From Polytrichum commune (lineage: Eukaryota > Streptophyta > Polytrichopsida > Polytrichales > Polytrichaceae): DNA of 64,000 bases. Position numbers and translations under genes: made by a program. Of the stretch, positions 1 to 12,240 are shown one piece after another. The DNA lies in assembly GCA_950295325.1 (NCBI GenBank), contig OX485809.1:30566001-30630000 (forward strand). The letters are read 5' to 3'. The notes beneath the pieces are model-generated. The model searched no databases and had not been told where the DNA came from. It worked only from the letters and a program-made list of their open reading frames with translations. How positions within the stretch are numbered: position 1 is the first letter of the stretch; each line of letters opens with the position of its first letter.

Positions 1-360
1 TGCAGACAGCAGGATGGAAGATTCAGTCTGCACGTTCCAATCATTGTTGCCAGTCTGCCAACTTATATTAGACAAGTAATAGCAAATTGAAATGTCCAAG
101 AGAGAAAACCTACTTTGTGCAAAATACAGGAAGAGTGCCATTGATAACGTTGAGGCAATTGTTCAATAACTTGATATTAATAGGGCACCTATACATCTTG
201 AGTGTCCCCATGTACATTCTAAGTTTGTGAATGCCTAACTTAGTGGATTAATTTGTATTTGGCAACAAATTAATTCAGTTAGTTAGTGGATTTTTTTGTT
301 TTGAATTCCTGGCGATCCAATACTTCTTGTGTTTTGTATAATGGTGACACCTATGGTAAG

Positions 361-692
361 TAAGGTAGACATGCTTAATTCCAATAATGCAATATTTTGG
401 ACACCTATATTTGAGTGGTATGTGGTTAGGTGTGGATCTAAGAACAAACACCAAAACTACATGTGTTTAAAAGAGATTGGTCTAGGTTCAAAATATGCTA
501 ATTGTTCTAGGTTCATTAGTCAACATAATTGAGGGAACCTATGACCACTTAATGAGTACAAGAATCTTCACTTTGATAATGAGTAAAATATCAGATGAGG
601 TCGAAATTTTTGAGGCAAATGGCTACATGCACGATTTGGAGTTGCTAATCATCTTGCACTATATGCATGTTTCATATCTTACTAGAAGTGGG
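361..692 (+). repeat. MITE family A copy, right end eroded
   Basis: It starts with the family-A terminal motif taaggtagacatg and continues with the hallmark internal blocks (gagtggtatgtggttagg, then ttaaaagagattgg) seen in copies near 12.9, 27.8 and, in reverse, 17.0, 18.6, 28.2 and 30.4 kb. The inverted partner of the left end is not recognisable. The copy fades out near a family-B copy that follows. Confidence 0.6.
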
Positions 693-779
693 TGCCTCTT
701 TTTTTGAGAACATGAAAATTGACTTCCATTTGAGCAGGAAAAAATTGATTTTCGCAAACAAATCAGTGTGGACCCCAAA

Positions 780-1137
780 TTATCGGGTTTGACATTGAAT
801 TTGTGCCAATTAGATTTACACGATGAAACTCGTGTTGCACTAGGAAATCTAGAATGAAGCACCAACAAAAATTTGTTTGAAAATCGGACCTCTCCTGATT
901 TAATCATGGTTTTTGAAAATACATGTTTGTCAATTTCCTTAATCGAATGCACAAGTCCTCCCAATTGTGTTCACTATTGAGTGTGGAATAGTCAATGAAA
1001 CTTGTAAACATAGTCTACTCTCTTTCAAACATGTGTCTTCATGGTGTTTGTTGTTCGATCCTCATCTAACCACACAACACAATAAAACATAGGTGTTTGA
1101 TTAAGAAAGGTAACCAAATAACACCCGTGCACCTTAA
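780..1137 (+). repeat. MITE family B copy, left end lost
   Basis: The internal blocks (gccaattagatttacacgatg, then cctcccaattgtgttcac and the caaacatgtgtctt block) match the copy in the last mTERF intron (19642-20005). The right end aataacacccgtgcacctta is one form of the family-B terminal repeat. No matching left terminus is visible. Confidence 0.6.
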
Positions 1138-1139
1138 CG

Positions 1140-4100
1140 CTAATATTCAACCATGGGTATTATGGGGCGCGGGAATTTGTGGGTCATAATTCCCACGTGA
1201 TTCTTTGGATACACCGTACGGATCTAGGTTAGTGACTCCACTCACAACTCTTATGCCACATGTTCAAACTCTTTATGGATTTTCGACGAGATAACACTCA
1301 ACCCCCATCCAATATTGTTATGCATGAAAGAGATCTCACGGAAACCCATGAAACAAACCCGCCTCGATACATGTGACGTTCGAATCCCGTGTTGTGGAAT
1401 CGCACACTAATACACACAACACACCCATTTAGCATATTCAAAGAATCCGCCTCACAACCCACGTCGCTTGATGACGTCGGTTTCACCAATGACACAAGCT
1501 ATCAATGTTGTCTTTGAAAAGTTATCGGATGGACCCACCATCGTCTAGTCCATGAAGTTGTTATGCACCGCCCAAACTTGATGTTTTGGAGCATGGTTTA
1601 GGGTGCATTTATTTATTTATACGTTTTATTTTATTGAGTTGAGTTGAGAAGCATAAACGGAATGTTGATGTGACCGTGGTACCACTTCTTACAAGTGGGT
1701 AGTGTGTTTTGGAAAGATTCGCACTTGAACTTTAGCTTTCCATTTTTATAAAACATGTGTTTCAAGGACGTGGATGGACAATCTATCCATGACTAGTATT
1801 CATGACATAGAGTCTTGATGACATCAACATTCGGTGTTTTCGCTTCTCACTAGAAATGGATCCTTAGCCCAACGACCTTTCCCAACCTTGAAGCTTGGGA
1901 GGCCCATGATTGGCCAATATAAAGCAAGAGTTCGATGCATGGTGAGATTGTGGAGTTAGTCCCATGAGCTACAAATATTCTCAAGGATACTCATTGAATT
2001 GATGTCCATTGAAAAAGGATTTTTTTAAGAAAAATAATTAATATTTTTAAATGACTATGGAACTAGACACAACTTTTTGCTCATCCCTCGTTATGAGCCC
2101 TCCAATCATGGAGATCAACGCCTTGGAATCAATTTGAAAGTGGAAGAGGACGAGAATTGTGTCCATTACTGGGAAGTCTTGTTCTTTATCAAACTCGGTG
2201 CACAACCTCCACTAGGATTGAAATGGCGAACGGTTGCATCTTAACTCATAGAACTTAGACATTAAAATAAAAAAAGTAGTTGACCATGACATCACGTTGA
2301 CTTTGGTGCTTTAAACCATTCGTATGAGCAAGGAGATCAAGATTGCACTCAAAATGACGTGATTTGTTGGTCCTCCATGCTTACCGGAGTCTTATGGCGG
2401 TTTGGGCAAATAGTTGTCAACTATTTAATCTATTTTCAAGAGTTTACTCCACCAATGAAATCTTCGGTTATATTCTCACTTTTCACTTACAAAAATGGAC
2501 TTTTTGGAAGAAAACTTCTACAAAGTCCCTACTAATATAATGAATGCCAAAATCCGCCATGATACTATGGTAATATCTACTCCCTAAATACCATTGTCCT
2601 ATGTCATCCTAGCCCGTGCTTTCAACACTTAGACTACATGATCTTGATTTCACTTTATATTGGCATGATCGAGCTATGTACACAATCTTCTAAGGAAACA
2701 CGCCACTTGTATGACGCACTTGTTCAAGCCAAGGATCGAGAATCTTCTTCATAAACTTTATTCTTGTGATAGTGCTAAGTGGCCCAATGTAGTAATGAGA
2801 TTATGATATCCTCTAGTCTTGCTTTCTCTTTTCCCTTGCCAATATTACAACACTACAAATCCATTTGGGAGGCTCACATTCCAATCAAGAATATGCTTTC
2901 TTCACTCATCCAATCAATAAGCCACACATTAACAAAAATGCACTCTTGCCCAAAAGTGGATAATCTTGACCACCCACAACCTTCAACAATACTGTAGCTC
3001 TCTAGTAGCTTGGGAACCTTCATGTCTAATAATTAATCAAAGTGTGAAGGTAAGTTGAGCAACCTAGAAAAATAGTTTTCTAAATTTGGGTTGATCTAAA
3101 AAGTAATTTAGGATAAGTTAAACATTCATCCAAGTCATTTCTATAATTCATGGATGGCTTTCCTAATTTCATCTATGACGGCTACGATTAATCTAAACAC
3201 TTCCCTTGACCAACATTCCTTACCCTAAAGTTTGTCTTTTACTAGTATGTCAGGGTTTTGTTTGGCAACAAATTTTGCTTTGTGTGAGAGTTATATGGAG
3301 TGGTCTTTGGGAGAGACTATGTTGCTATGGTGTTTGTGAGAGATTAAGCTCGAGAAGAGTGACAATGGCAAGGCAAAAGTCATAGCAATGTATGTTTAAA
3401 TCCATTGATAGAGAGGAAATGCATGTACATGTGGAGCATGAATTTGAGAGCTTAGGCAAAAGATTGGAGCTAGATTCTAGTGAATGTCGCTTGCATTATT
3501 ATGATTTTAGGCACTCTTTGTCTGTTTTTTTTTGACACTCAACAAAATTAGTTTCTCAAAAATTTAGGCACCTTAAAAATTATTTATTTTCCGCCCAAGA
3601 TGTTGGAGAGCTACGGTACTCAAATCAAGAAGTTGTTGTTGTTGTTGTTGTCGTCGTCGTTGTCTAAAGTATTTGTTGTGGAGTATGTGCACCAAGAATA
3701 ACTTTCCATTTTTTGTTTGTGAGCTTCACAACACATCTTATCGCAAAGAGGTAGGAATGCTATGGTTGTTTGTTGCACCAATGACCAAATATGCTTAGGA
3801 TCTACAATGGACATCATGAACCAACTATCTTGGCCTTGGATATTAGCTTAAAAAAAAATCAACTTAACAAGTTCTAACTTACAATGTTTGACAAAGTTCA
3901 CCCAAATCAATGAATACGTAACCATATTGTAATATCAAATATGCATCACAAAGTTTTTGCAAATCTTGCAAATCTTATCGTGCTGTTTGACAATGCAAAA
4001 ATAAACCATGAACCCTCTTCAAATTCTTATATTGAAATGAGCATATTCTCTGTCTAGATAAGTGAGTGTATGACCACAATTTCACTAATTAAGATGGTAT

Positions 4101-4630
4101 GTATTTTATCCGTTTAAGTCTCTATACAAACACATTTGACTAGGAGAGTGTAAATGATGAATTACCTAGTAGATATGGTGGGTGAATGACTAACCATCTG
4201 AGAGGCATTTGAGGACCTTTCAAGTTAGAAAACAAAAATTCTAAGACACGTATTACTAGTTGTGATTGATCCTTGTCAAAAACCTCATGCTCATCTACTA
4301 GAATTGCCCATTCACATCAATCAAGGATTTGAAAGCGAAAAAAACGAGTACTTACAAATCTCACTTCCAAAAAACCCAAAGAACATTCAACCATTCATGA
4401 TGAGTCCACAAAACCTTTTGATTCGAAAGGACATCCTTAGAAGCCAATAGACGCAACAATCGTCTATGACTCAAATTCTCGCATAAAAATGATGATTCGC
4501 CAAGACCCATTCTATAGTGCCTTGTCACCAACGGTTCTATCCCTCGATCGGAGTTGTCAAGCTGAACATGTCAAAAGGGCCAACACTTATGCAAGACTTA
4601 TTCAAGCACGGTCATAGGGCCCCCTTCAAT
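1140..4630. other. Intergenic AT-rich DNA, no gene recognised
   Basis: No open frame here shows a recognisable protein family or plausible exon chain. A short (gtt)n/(gtc)n microsatellite lies near 3630-3662. The rest looks like old, decayed repeat sequence that I cannot classify. Confidence 0.5.
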
Positions 4631-4632
4631 AT

Positions 4633-4668
4633 CGTTCCCTTGACTGGGAACGTCGGGAACGTATAAAA
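4633..4668 (+). promoter_or_regulatory. Possible eIF4A core promoter: inverted repeat plus TATA box
   Basis: A clean TATA-like box, tataaaa, lies at 4662-4668. Just upstream, cgttccc (4633-4639) is followed by two copies of its reverse complement gggaacg (4646-4652 and 4655-4661). This arrangement faces the eIF4A gene. Transcription would then begin near 4690 and run through the GC-rich repeats. A start nearer 5050 is equally possible because no transcript evidence is available. Confidence 0.35.
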
Positions 4669-4731
4669 GTGGCGCCAAACTAGATTCTATAGCTGGAAGG
4701 CACGGGCCCGCGGGTTTCAAAGGGCGGCCCA

Positions 4732-5048
4732 GTGTTTCAGAGGGCGATAACCTCGGTAGAGGAAGATCCTACCCGGGGTTTAACCGGGTCGCCCGACCCT
4801 TTGGGGAGAGAGGGAGAAACCCGGCCCGCGGCCTCTCTGCGAGACCCGATTGCTAAAGAGGGGTTCGGCCCGGAGAATAGCTGGGTGGCCCGGAGATTTT
4901 GGCTGGAAAGCGGTCCGGAGGATAGCTGGGCGACCCGACGATTTATGCTAGGGAGTGGCCCGGACGTTGAGCAGTCGGACCGGTGTTTCAGGGGGTGGGG
5001 GGCTTGGTAAAGGGAGATCATACCCGGTGATTTGTCTGGTGACCCGAA
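4732..5048 (+). repeat. GC-rich direct duplication (66 bp, offset 251 bp) upstream of eIF4A
   Basis: The segment 4732-4797 reappears in diverged form at 4983-5048. Both copies begin gtgtttcag and both contain a ggag/ggaagatc(c/a)tacccgg block followed by g(t/c)gacccga or gtcgcccga. The tract is far richer in GC than the surrounding DNA. Confidence 0.7.
4867..4956 (+). repeat. Two 45-bp tandem repeats between the 251-bp duplicate copies
   Basis: Copy 1 spans 4867-4911 and copy 2 spans 4912-4956, with identical length. Shared landmarks are ggYccggaRgatagctggg and a central gNcccgRcgattt block. A third copy starts at 4957 (ggcccggac) and then diverges. Confidence 0.75.
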
Positions 5049-5151
5049 GATTTCGAGCTCAAAGACCTACGCTGCCGCAGAGGAAGCTCTTTTGCTTCGT
5101 TGCTGCTGCGCCGCTCGTCGTCGCCCTCCTCCCTCCCCAAACCCCAGATCG

Positions 5152-6468
5152 GTGCGTCCCTAACCTCCACATTACGGCCATCATCTCTCCTTGTTGCCCT
5201 TCTCTTTCTCGTCATTTCAAGTCCTTTCTCAACGAATTTGGTGCTCCTTTGCGATTAGGGTAAGGGTGTCAACGGAACAAGGGTTTCGTTGCGGCGGCCC
5301 TTAAATTTCTTTCCTCACCTCCCCTGATTTCATTCTGGTACATCCTTTTGTGATCAATGTGAAAGCTTGTCTGTTTCGTGCAGCCTTTTTTTTTTTTTTT
5401 TTTGGTCGTTGTGTCTGTCTCTTTGCCGAGGCCTATGTGGTCCTGTTAGATGTGCGGATGCACTGTTATGGCTCAAGTGTGTCTGGAATTCTTGAGGCAG
5501 TGTCCCTTAGCCGGCCTTGCCAAGTAGGACGTCAACTGACTGTTTTTTTGCTGCGAAGACCTGTGATAACACCGTGTAGTCCTATTAGGGTAAGATGATA
5601 TGTTGGATGTTAGGGTCCAGGGAGTGTCATGTGTATATGGGTGGCGGGTTTATCAACTCATACCTGTACACAGACGATCTGTGTGATGAGCTTGTATCAA
5701 AATGTCGATCGAAGGGCCTGAAAGCTTGATATTACTCTTCAACATATGCGAGAATCTTATGATGTATGCCATCTGTACAGCACAAGACTCTTGCTGTTCA
5801 ATATGCCCTTATATGTCTTCTGCTCTAGTTATGTACATTTCTCAGTGGAAAGCACCCTGCGGTTTATATGATGCTATATTTACCTACCGCATTTCGCAAT
5901 TGTATGGGCTGCCTACAGATGTCCTTATCCGCTCCTTAATGTGGGTGTTTGTGTCGAGTCCATTTTTTTGCAGCCATTGCTGCAGCTCTCACGTGATTCT
6001 CTTAAGTTTGATATAAATTTGCGATGTTAGATTGACTGCCCCTTTTTATTAAGGAACAGCATTTCTGTAACTTGGTCGATAGTGATCTGGAGCAGTTGCG
6101 CGCTTAGCAACTATATTTTGATTGCACTCTGTATTGTAAAACTTCAATAGAGGATACACAACTACAAGAGAGATGCTATTGTTTAGTGTTGGAACCTGTT
6201 TTTATCTCTTCACAGTGCAATTCCCTCCTTTCTGCCGGAAAGAAGAGATTAATGACGAGGCTTGACCTGGTGTCATGTGTGTTTTAGGTTTATGGGAAAT
6301 CCTTGTATTCAATGGACTGTATTGTGTTGTTTTATTTCCTTGGAAATGCAGTAGTCATGCTCTGGCCTCAAACTTCAGAGCAGCAAAACTTTGCTCGTTT
6401 TTGTCGGTTCAAATTATCTTCATGTACTTCAGTTTTTTGACAGCATTTAGTTTTGTGTTTGTCTGCAG
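5152..6468 (+). other. Probable 5'UTR intron of eIF4A
   Basis: The intron would start at the GT in agatcg|gtgcgt (5152) and end at tgtctgcag (6468), 12 bases before the ATG at 6481. Between them the DNA has no convincing coding sequence and contains an 18-nt poly-T run near 5386-5403. Long first introns in the leader are common in plant eIF4A genes. The donor choice is inference; the acceptor is a good polypyrimidine/AG site. Confidence 0.5.
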
Positions 6469-6480
6469 TTGTGAAAGAGT

Positions 6481-8544
6481 ATGGCAGGTTCTGCTCCTGA
6501 AGGTTCCCAGTTTGACGCTCGCCAGTATGACGCCAAGATGGAGACCATGTAAGTTCTCCTACTTGTAACATTCTTTTGAATGCACAGCAATACTTTTCAT
6601 ATATTTAATCCTCGAGAAGCTTGGTACGATAAGTCTGTGAGCTACGGTTGAGAGACAGTGAAGTAAAAAGGAAAGGAAACTATGGAACTGTATTTCTTCT
6701 GTTCCCTGATATAGCATTTAACAGCCTTTCTGTGCAACAAGGTTGTCAAAGTGATTGAAACATTTTTTCAAACTTAATTTTCGAACTTATTTTGGCCTAA
6801 ACTTTCAGCTTGAGCGGCGAGGGTGATGACTTTATTTCAACATGGGAGGAGGTCCACGATACCTTCGATGCTATGGGACTACATGAGAATCTTCTGAGAG
6901 GCATTTACGCATATGGTGAGCAACACTATACCCATTCTGTGGATTTCTTGTTTTTCCCATCATTTGTGTTCTTAATTGGACGCAGAGTGAACCTGTTTCG
7001 CTTGGATAGTATGAAATGAATAGATAAATGTAGTAAGAGTTAAATGAGTTAGTTAAGGGATCTCTGCATATGAAAACCACACACAGGAAGCTCCTGAAAA
7101 AACCTGATCTTAGAAATACCCATACTTTGGTCAATACAACTACCGTTTTCACTCAATACTATCCATCTTTCAATGGATAGGTTGGTTGTTATCAGTTTCA
7201 TCTTCAAATTATGATGGCCCACTGTAGTGGCTGTTGAAACTCTGCTTGAAAGTTTTATGTAAAGCCTAATTGCATTTTAGAGCTCGACTGATTCTCTGAA
7301 TAAAATGGTGACAGGTTTTGAGAAGCCTTCTGCCATTCAGCAGCGAGGTATTGTGCCCTTCACAAAGGGTCTAGACGTTATTCAACAAGCACAATCAGGC
7401 ACTGGAAAGACAGCTACTTTCTGCTCTGGTATCCTTCAACAATTGGATTATCAGCTTCTTGAGTGCCAAGCTTTGGTCTTGGCACCTACCCGTGAGCTTG
7501 CCCAACAGATTGAGAAGGTGATGCGCGCCCTTGGTGACTACCTTCAGGTCAAGGTACATGCCTGTGTTGGAGGAACCAGTGTAAGGGAAGACCAGAGGAT
7601 ACTGCAGAGTGGTGTCCATGTTGTTGTTGGAACCCCTGGTCGCGTGTACGATATGTTGCGAAGGAATGCACTCCGTGCTGATTCCATCAAGTGCTTTGTA
7701 CTGGACGAGGCTGATGAAATGCTTTCTCGTGGATTCAAGGATCAGGTGTGTTCTCACTCAATTATGTGCTGTGGAGCCTTGACTTATCAATCATTTCTTT
7801 TGGTTCTTTTTTGGATGATTGAACATGTGAAGTTTTCAGCATCCGAGGAAGTTGCGAGTCTTATAGACTGCTACATGAGTCAACTAATACTTAGTGTCTA
7901 TGATGCAGATTTATGATATTTTCCAGCTGCTGCCTCAGAAGCTGCAGGTAGGTGTGTTCTCTGCTACTATGCCCCCAGAGGCCCTTGAGATCACCAGAAA
8001 GTTCATGAACAAGCCTGTGAAGATCTTGGTCAAGAGGGATGAGCTGACTTTGGAGGGTATTAAGCAGTTCTATGTAAATGTTGACCGGGAGGAATGGAAG
8101 TTGGATACCTTGTGTGATCTCTATGAGACTTTGGCCATTACCCAGAGTGTTATCTTCATCAACACCCGCCGAAAGGTCGACTGGTTGACCGATAAGATGC
8201 GTGGTATGTCAAGTTTACTGGTTGTACTCGTGAATGCAGTAATTATTTCAGTTGCCTGTTATGTTACCGTTTTAGTTCAAGGAAGGTGTTGTGCATATAT
8301 GATGTGCTCACTTGTTCCTTTTATCCTTGTATGAAGTCTTGGATCTTCAAATGGAATGATCTGATAACATGTCCATGCTGTTTACACCATCCTTAGCTTG
8401 TGGGCCTTCTGTGTTCTGTGTTGTACTTATTATTGTGAATGATCTGCAGCTCGTGACCACACTGTGTCTGCAACTCACGGAGATATGGACCAGAACACCC
8501 GTGACATCATCATGCGTGAGTTCCGCTCTGGCTCATCTCGGGTC

Positions 8545-8576
<32 letters not shown>

Positions 8577-8790
8577 TGATGTCCAGCAGGTTTCCCTGGT
8601 CATCAACTACGACCTGCCCACCCAGCCTGAGAACTACCTCCACCGTATTGGTCGTAGTGGGCGATTTGGACGCAAGGGTGTGGCCATCAATTTTGTCACC
8701 AAGGATGATGAGCGCATGCTCCAGGATATCCAAAGGTTCTACAACACTGTGATTGAGGAGCTGCCATCCAATGTTGCTGACCTCTTGTGA
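6481..8790 (+). CDS. eIF4A: Eukaryotic initiation factor 4A (DEAD-box RNA helicase)
   Basis: The product is the ATP-dependent RNA helicase of the cap-binding complex eIF4F, which unwinds 5' leaders in the cytosol. Coding exons are 6481-6548, 6809-6915, 7315-7745, 7909-8203 and 8450-8790, total 1242 nt, giving 413 aa, the usual family length. All four introns are GT-AG and the joins keep frame. Motifs in order are the Q motif (FEKPSAIQQ, residues 60-68), motif I AQSGTGKT (84-91), Ia PTRELAQ (116-122), DEAD (189-192), SAT (220-222), the ARGIDVQQV block, [11 protein letters not shown] near the end, and the family C-terminus PSNVADLL. The start [15 protein letters not shown] is the standard plant eIF4A N-terminus. 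No catalytic residue is missing and the gene looks intact and functional. Codon choice is visibly richer in C/G at third positions than in the AT-rich flanks. An isoform-level assignment is not possible. Confidence 0.97.
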
Positions 8791-9350
8791 GTTGAGGATA
8801 TTTCTCCTTAAGCACCAGCTAGAGGGGAATGAGAGTGATCTTTCCCTCCACAGGGCTGGTCGCGGAAGTAACGTATAATGGAGTGAAGGCTTGTTGGATC
8901 TAGGGATTATTTGGGAAGGATTTCTTGAGAGATGCCGGGCATTTATGAGCCTGTGTTGCTTGAGTAGCTTTGTCAAATCTGGAGGACTGGAAGCCCTGGG
9001 GCAGTAATGGAAGCACATATTTGCAAATACATTGAATTATCTTAGATGTTTTCTTGGTGTTTTTGCAGTCTGTTTGTGTGTGCATTCATGCTCGTTCTCT
9101 TTCAACCTTTGTTTATGCTATTTCTTTTTCAGGGTGATTGTTGCATCTGTGCTAAGTGATTGCCTTCTGATTCTTGCTGTATATTCTCATCCTTCTGTTG
9201 ATGAAGGGTGATGTGATTGAGGTTAACTTGTTGGTCCTGTGGTTTTTATAATTCTCTTCCTAGGTCTCATTTATTGCAAAGATATTCAAGGATTGCCATA
9301 ATGTGTTTACACAATGTACATTAGTTCAAGAGTGTCTTTTGAGGACACTT
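8791..9350 (+). other. eIF4A 3'UTR and downstream flank
   Basis: The sequence after the TGA at 8788-8790 is unique in style, T-rich and free of the repeat families that resume near 9520. A 3'UTR of a few hundred bases is expected here. I cannot place the poly(A) site. Confidence 0.4.
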
Positions 9351-9519
9351 AACTAATTAGTACGTGCCTTAAGGAAACACTTTCAAAGAGTAGCTGTTAC
9401 CTTGTACTTTTCACATTGTGGATGGCCCTTACAGTCGATCGTTTTGTATACCTCACCAAATCACGGAGGTTCATGATTGTTCAAGATCATACCAAGAGCA
9501 TTCGTGGATATTCTACACA

Positions 9520-9910
9520 CTATCTTACTCGACAACCTATTTTTCAAGTGGTGTGTGGTTAGTTGTTCTAATAACGGACATGAAAAAAACACAAGGTTTT
9601 AAAATAGATTAGACTGCATGTTTAAAGAGATTAGACTGTTTAAAAGAGACTAGACTATGTGTTCAAAGTTTGTTAACCTTTCTAGGCTCAGTAGTCACAA
9701 GCTAGATACCCCTTCCAAGCACATGCCTTTTTGTTGTCCATTTTTAGATCCACATCTAACCACCTACCCCTCAAAAACAGATATCTAGCTTGTTGTTATG
9801 TTGGAATACAAGACATAGTGGTTGATTGAAGGCCCAACTGCGAGAATTACATTTATACTATATGCCACTCCAATGTAGGTGTCCGATTAAGTAAGTGAAA
9901 TGAAATTGAT
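9520..9910. repeat. Fragments of MITE family A/B
   Basis: The blocks caagtggtgtgtggttag and repeated variants of aaagagattagact (9604-9655) correspond to the core of families A and B. Around 9740-9900 the reverse-oriented core appears (tccacatctaaccacctacc, then taggtgtccgattaag). The element is rearranged, with no complete ends. Confidence 0.5.
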
Positions 9911-9989
9911 TTTAAAGTCTAGGAAGTTGAAGAGCTAATGGGATTGAAGGTACATCAGGATGGTTTTAAATTAGTTAATTCTCTAGAGT

Positions 9990-12060
9990 GGCGGAGTGCG
10001 GTAGCCTCTGCGAGATAGAGGCTAATGTTAAGTTGTTGGTCTAATTGAGAGAGACTCGAGGCTCCTTAAAACTATGTTCTCAAATAGTGATGGAAACTTA
10101 TCTCTAATGGTGTTGTATAGGGGACATTCCAACATGAAATGTGCCTAATTTTCAACTGCAATATAAGAGCAAAAGTGGCATAGTCTAGTATCTCTAGAGA
10201 TAGGGATTATCGTTCATCATTTAGTTTCAATAGCAAATCTAGGGTTCGAGGTGCAATAGGCGGCAATGATCTTGCGTTGTGGTGGAGTTGATGGTTGCTC
10301 CAATTCACATTCGTATTTAAGAAAATCCTTCAGGTGGGGATAATCTAGTTTCTTCCCAAAGAGATGGAAAGCGTTTCACTCTTTAGCAAGAAAGACCTCC
10401 TTGATATCAACATATGTTGTTTTTTTGATGTGGTTGGCTTGTCATGGGTTTCCTTATGAGATAAACCCCATGATGTCTTCCACATGGTTGTTGATTTATA
10501 CCAAGTGTTAAAATTCTCATTCATCTAGGTGTGGGGATAATGAGGCTACTTCATTGACTAGCTAAGAGGGGGATAGGTGGGTGAACCATTGTTGAAAGCC
10601 CATAGTATGCTTGAGAGCATATAATTCTATGGGAGGTTCTCCGAGTTTAGCCAATAATATATGATAGGTAATCGAAGAACGCACTTTGATGTGAGACATC
10701 ATAGCGGCACCACGGGCCTTGGCTTGGTGGTTAGGGCTCATGACCCCCAATGAGGAGGTTGTGGGTTCCATTCCCCATGCCGGTGTGGTGCTCACCACCT
10801 TAGTCCACCCAACTATGGTGGGGGGTCCTTGGACCTTGTTGTATGGGTACCTCAAAGCCCTTTGGGGGGATACCATGTCCGGTATCTTCAAGGCACTAGT
10901 GGCTAGCTAGGAACTAGTATAGTGTGTCACTATAGTGCCCATCCTCGAAAGGGGAGAGTAGTATTGCCCCAATGTCCCCTTGTCCGGTGGGCATCGGGTC
11001 ATTGACATTACGAACGGACACTTTATTCACGCCGGCCCCTTCAAAGGGACCGGAGTTTCTATCTATCTATCTTTCTATCTATCTGAGACATCATATGCAT
11101 CTTCACGCCATTTTCAAAGACTTTCCAATGAGAGTTTTTTCAATTCGTCTTCCCAAATTTCAGTGCCATACATGAAAGTATGAAGCACCAAAGCCTTGAA
11201 TAGGTGAGACTTGGGTTCCCAACATGTGACGCCGACTACCGCTTCTTTCCTTAAAGTTCCCATCAAGGTTTTCATACTTGCGATTCCTCGCCTTTTACTA
11301 AATGGCTCAATCTAACCATGTGAATAAAAATCAATCCCAAGGTATTTGTATTCATGGGTGATCTCAATTTGGTCCTTGGCTAGGTAAATTGTCTCTTGGT
11401 TTAATTTCCTTTTGTTGCGGCCAAATATCATGATTTTAGTCTTAGCCATATTGACTTCAAGGCTAGAAGAAGTGCAAAACTCATATAGCTTGTTCAAAAG
11501 TCTTTGTAGCCTTGCGCTTGATCTAGAGAGTAAAACAACAACGTCAACATAAAGAAGAATGGCAACCACTGTGTTAAATAAGCATGGAGAATCCCCGTTG
11601 ATCTCGTCCAAATATGTTTCAAGTTCTTCAATGTACAAGTTGAATAGTATGGGGGAGAGGGGCATCCTTGTTTAACACCAATGTCAGACATTACTTCATC
11701 ATGTGTGTCACCATTTATTTGAACTTTTGTGTAGATTGCGGTGTGCATGGTTTTTAGAGCTGATTGCAAGTGAGGTGGTACCCCTAATCTTTGGAGGTAT
11801 TCCCAAAGATTGTCATGCGAGATTGTGTCGAAAGCTTTCTTGAAATCGACAAAGCAAGAATAGAGACATTGACATGCAAATATCTCTTGTTTGATTAAAG
11901 TACACAGTGTAAGGATGTGGTCCAAAGTAGATATACCTTCCTTGAAATATGCTTGCCCTCTTGCCCTAACCTAAATGAATTAGGCACGTCTACCCAAGAG
12001 GATGGAGTTTTAAATAAGAGCGAGGATTTGTGTAGAAAAGCACCCAAGTTTTGATGATGT
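9990..12060 (-). mobile_element. Decayed LINE (non-LTR retrotransposon) with reverse transcriptase remnants
   Basis: Reading down the minus strand, the reverse transcriptase is recognisable. A FVDFKKAFDTISHD block and IGVKQGCP (about 11850-11660) are followed, after a frameshift near 11650, by LSPILFNLYIEEL, a degenerate YVDVVVLL catalytic box (the family has Y/F-x-D-D) and YKYLGIDF. Beyond 11312 an in-frame stop follows. The RT-downstream region continues (FKALVLHTFMYGTEIWEDEL) and runs to a CHFC...HFMLECPLYN zinc-knuckle-like block near 10090-10170. Several stops and frameshifts show that it is dead. A SINE splits it at 10704-11083. The 5' boundary near 12060 is approximate. Confidence 0.85.
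10704..11083 (+). mobile_element. tRNA-derived SINE inserted in the LINE
   Basis: An RNA polymerase III A box (tggcttggtgg, 10720-10730) and B box (ggttccattcc, 10764-10774) are spaced as in tRNA genes. They are followed by about 280 bp of non-tRNA body and a 3' tail of (tatc)n at about 11058-11083. A perfect 12-bp target duplication, tgagacatcata, flanks it (10692-10703 and 11084-11095). Removing the insert and one duplicate restores an uninterrupted LINE reading frame (KMHMMSHIKVRSS) on the minus strand. The full tRNA cloverleaf is not preserved, so this is not a tRNA gene. Confidence 0.88.
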
Positions 12061-12208
12061 GGAGACTTCTTTGGTTAAAACCCACAACATGTGGGTAGCG
12101 CCATTACAATTCATAAATTTTTAAGGCTTGGGAAAAGGTTCATCCAACCGTTGTATGACCTCGCACTATAGAAAAATGGTTCAAAGATTCTTTTGCAAAA
12201 ATGATAGG

Positions 12209-12232
12209 TTTTAGGGTTTAGGGTCTAGGGTT
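12209..12232 (+). repeat. Short telomere-like (TTTAGGG)3 stretch
   Basis: ttttagggtttagggtctaggg is three near-perfect units of the plant-type telomere repeat. It is too short to be a former telomere and is more likely repair filler or a telo-box-like motif. Confidence 0.55.
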
Positions 12233-12240
12233 GAGTGGAC

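Noticed and set aside
5702-6016. 104-codon frame upstream of eIF4A
   Set aside because: It lies inside the probable 5'UTR intron, has no protein-like composition and no recognisable family.
10720-10774. Possible tRNA gene (A and B boxes present)
   Set aside because: No acceptor stem or anticodon arm folds. The boxes belong to the SINE, which has target duplications and a tatc tail.
12209-12232. Interstitial telomere
   Set aside because: Only three units. Such short tracts occur as repair filler or telo-boxes.
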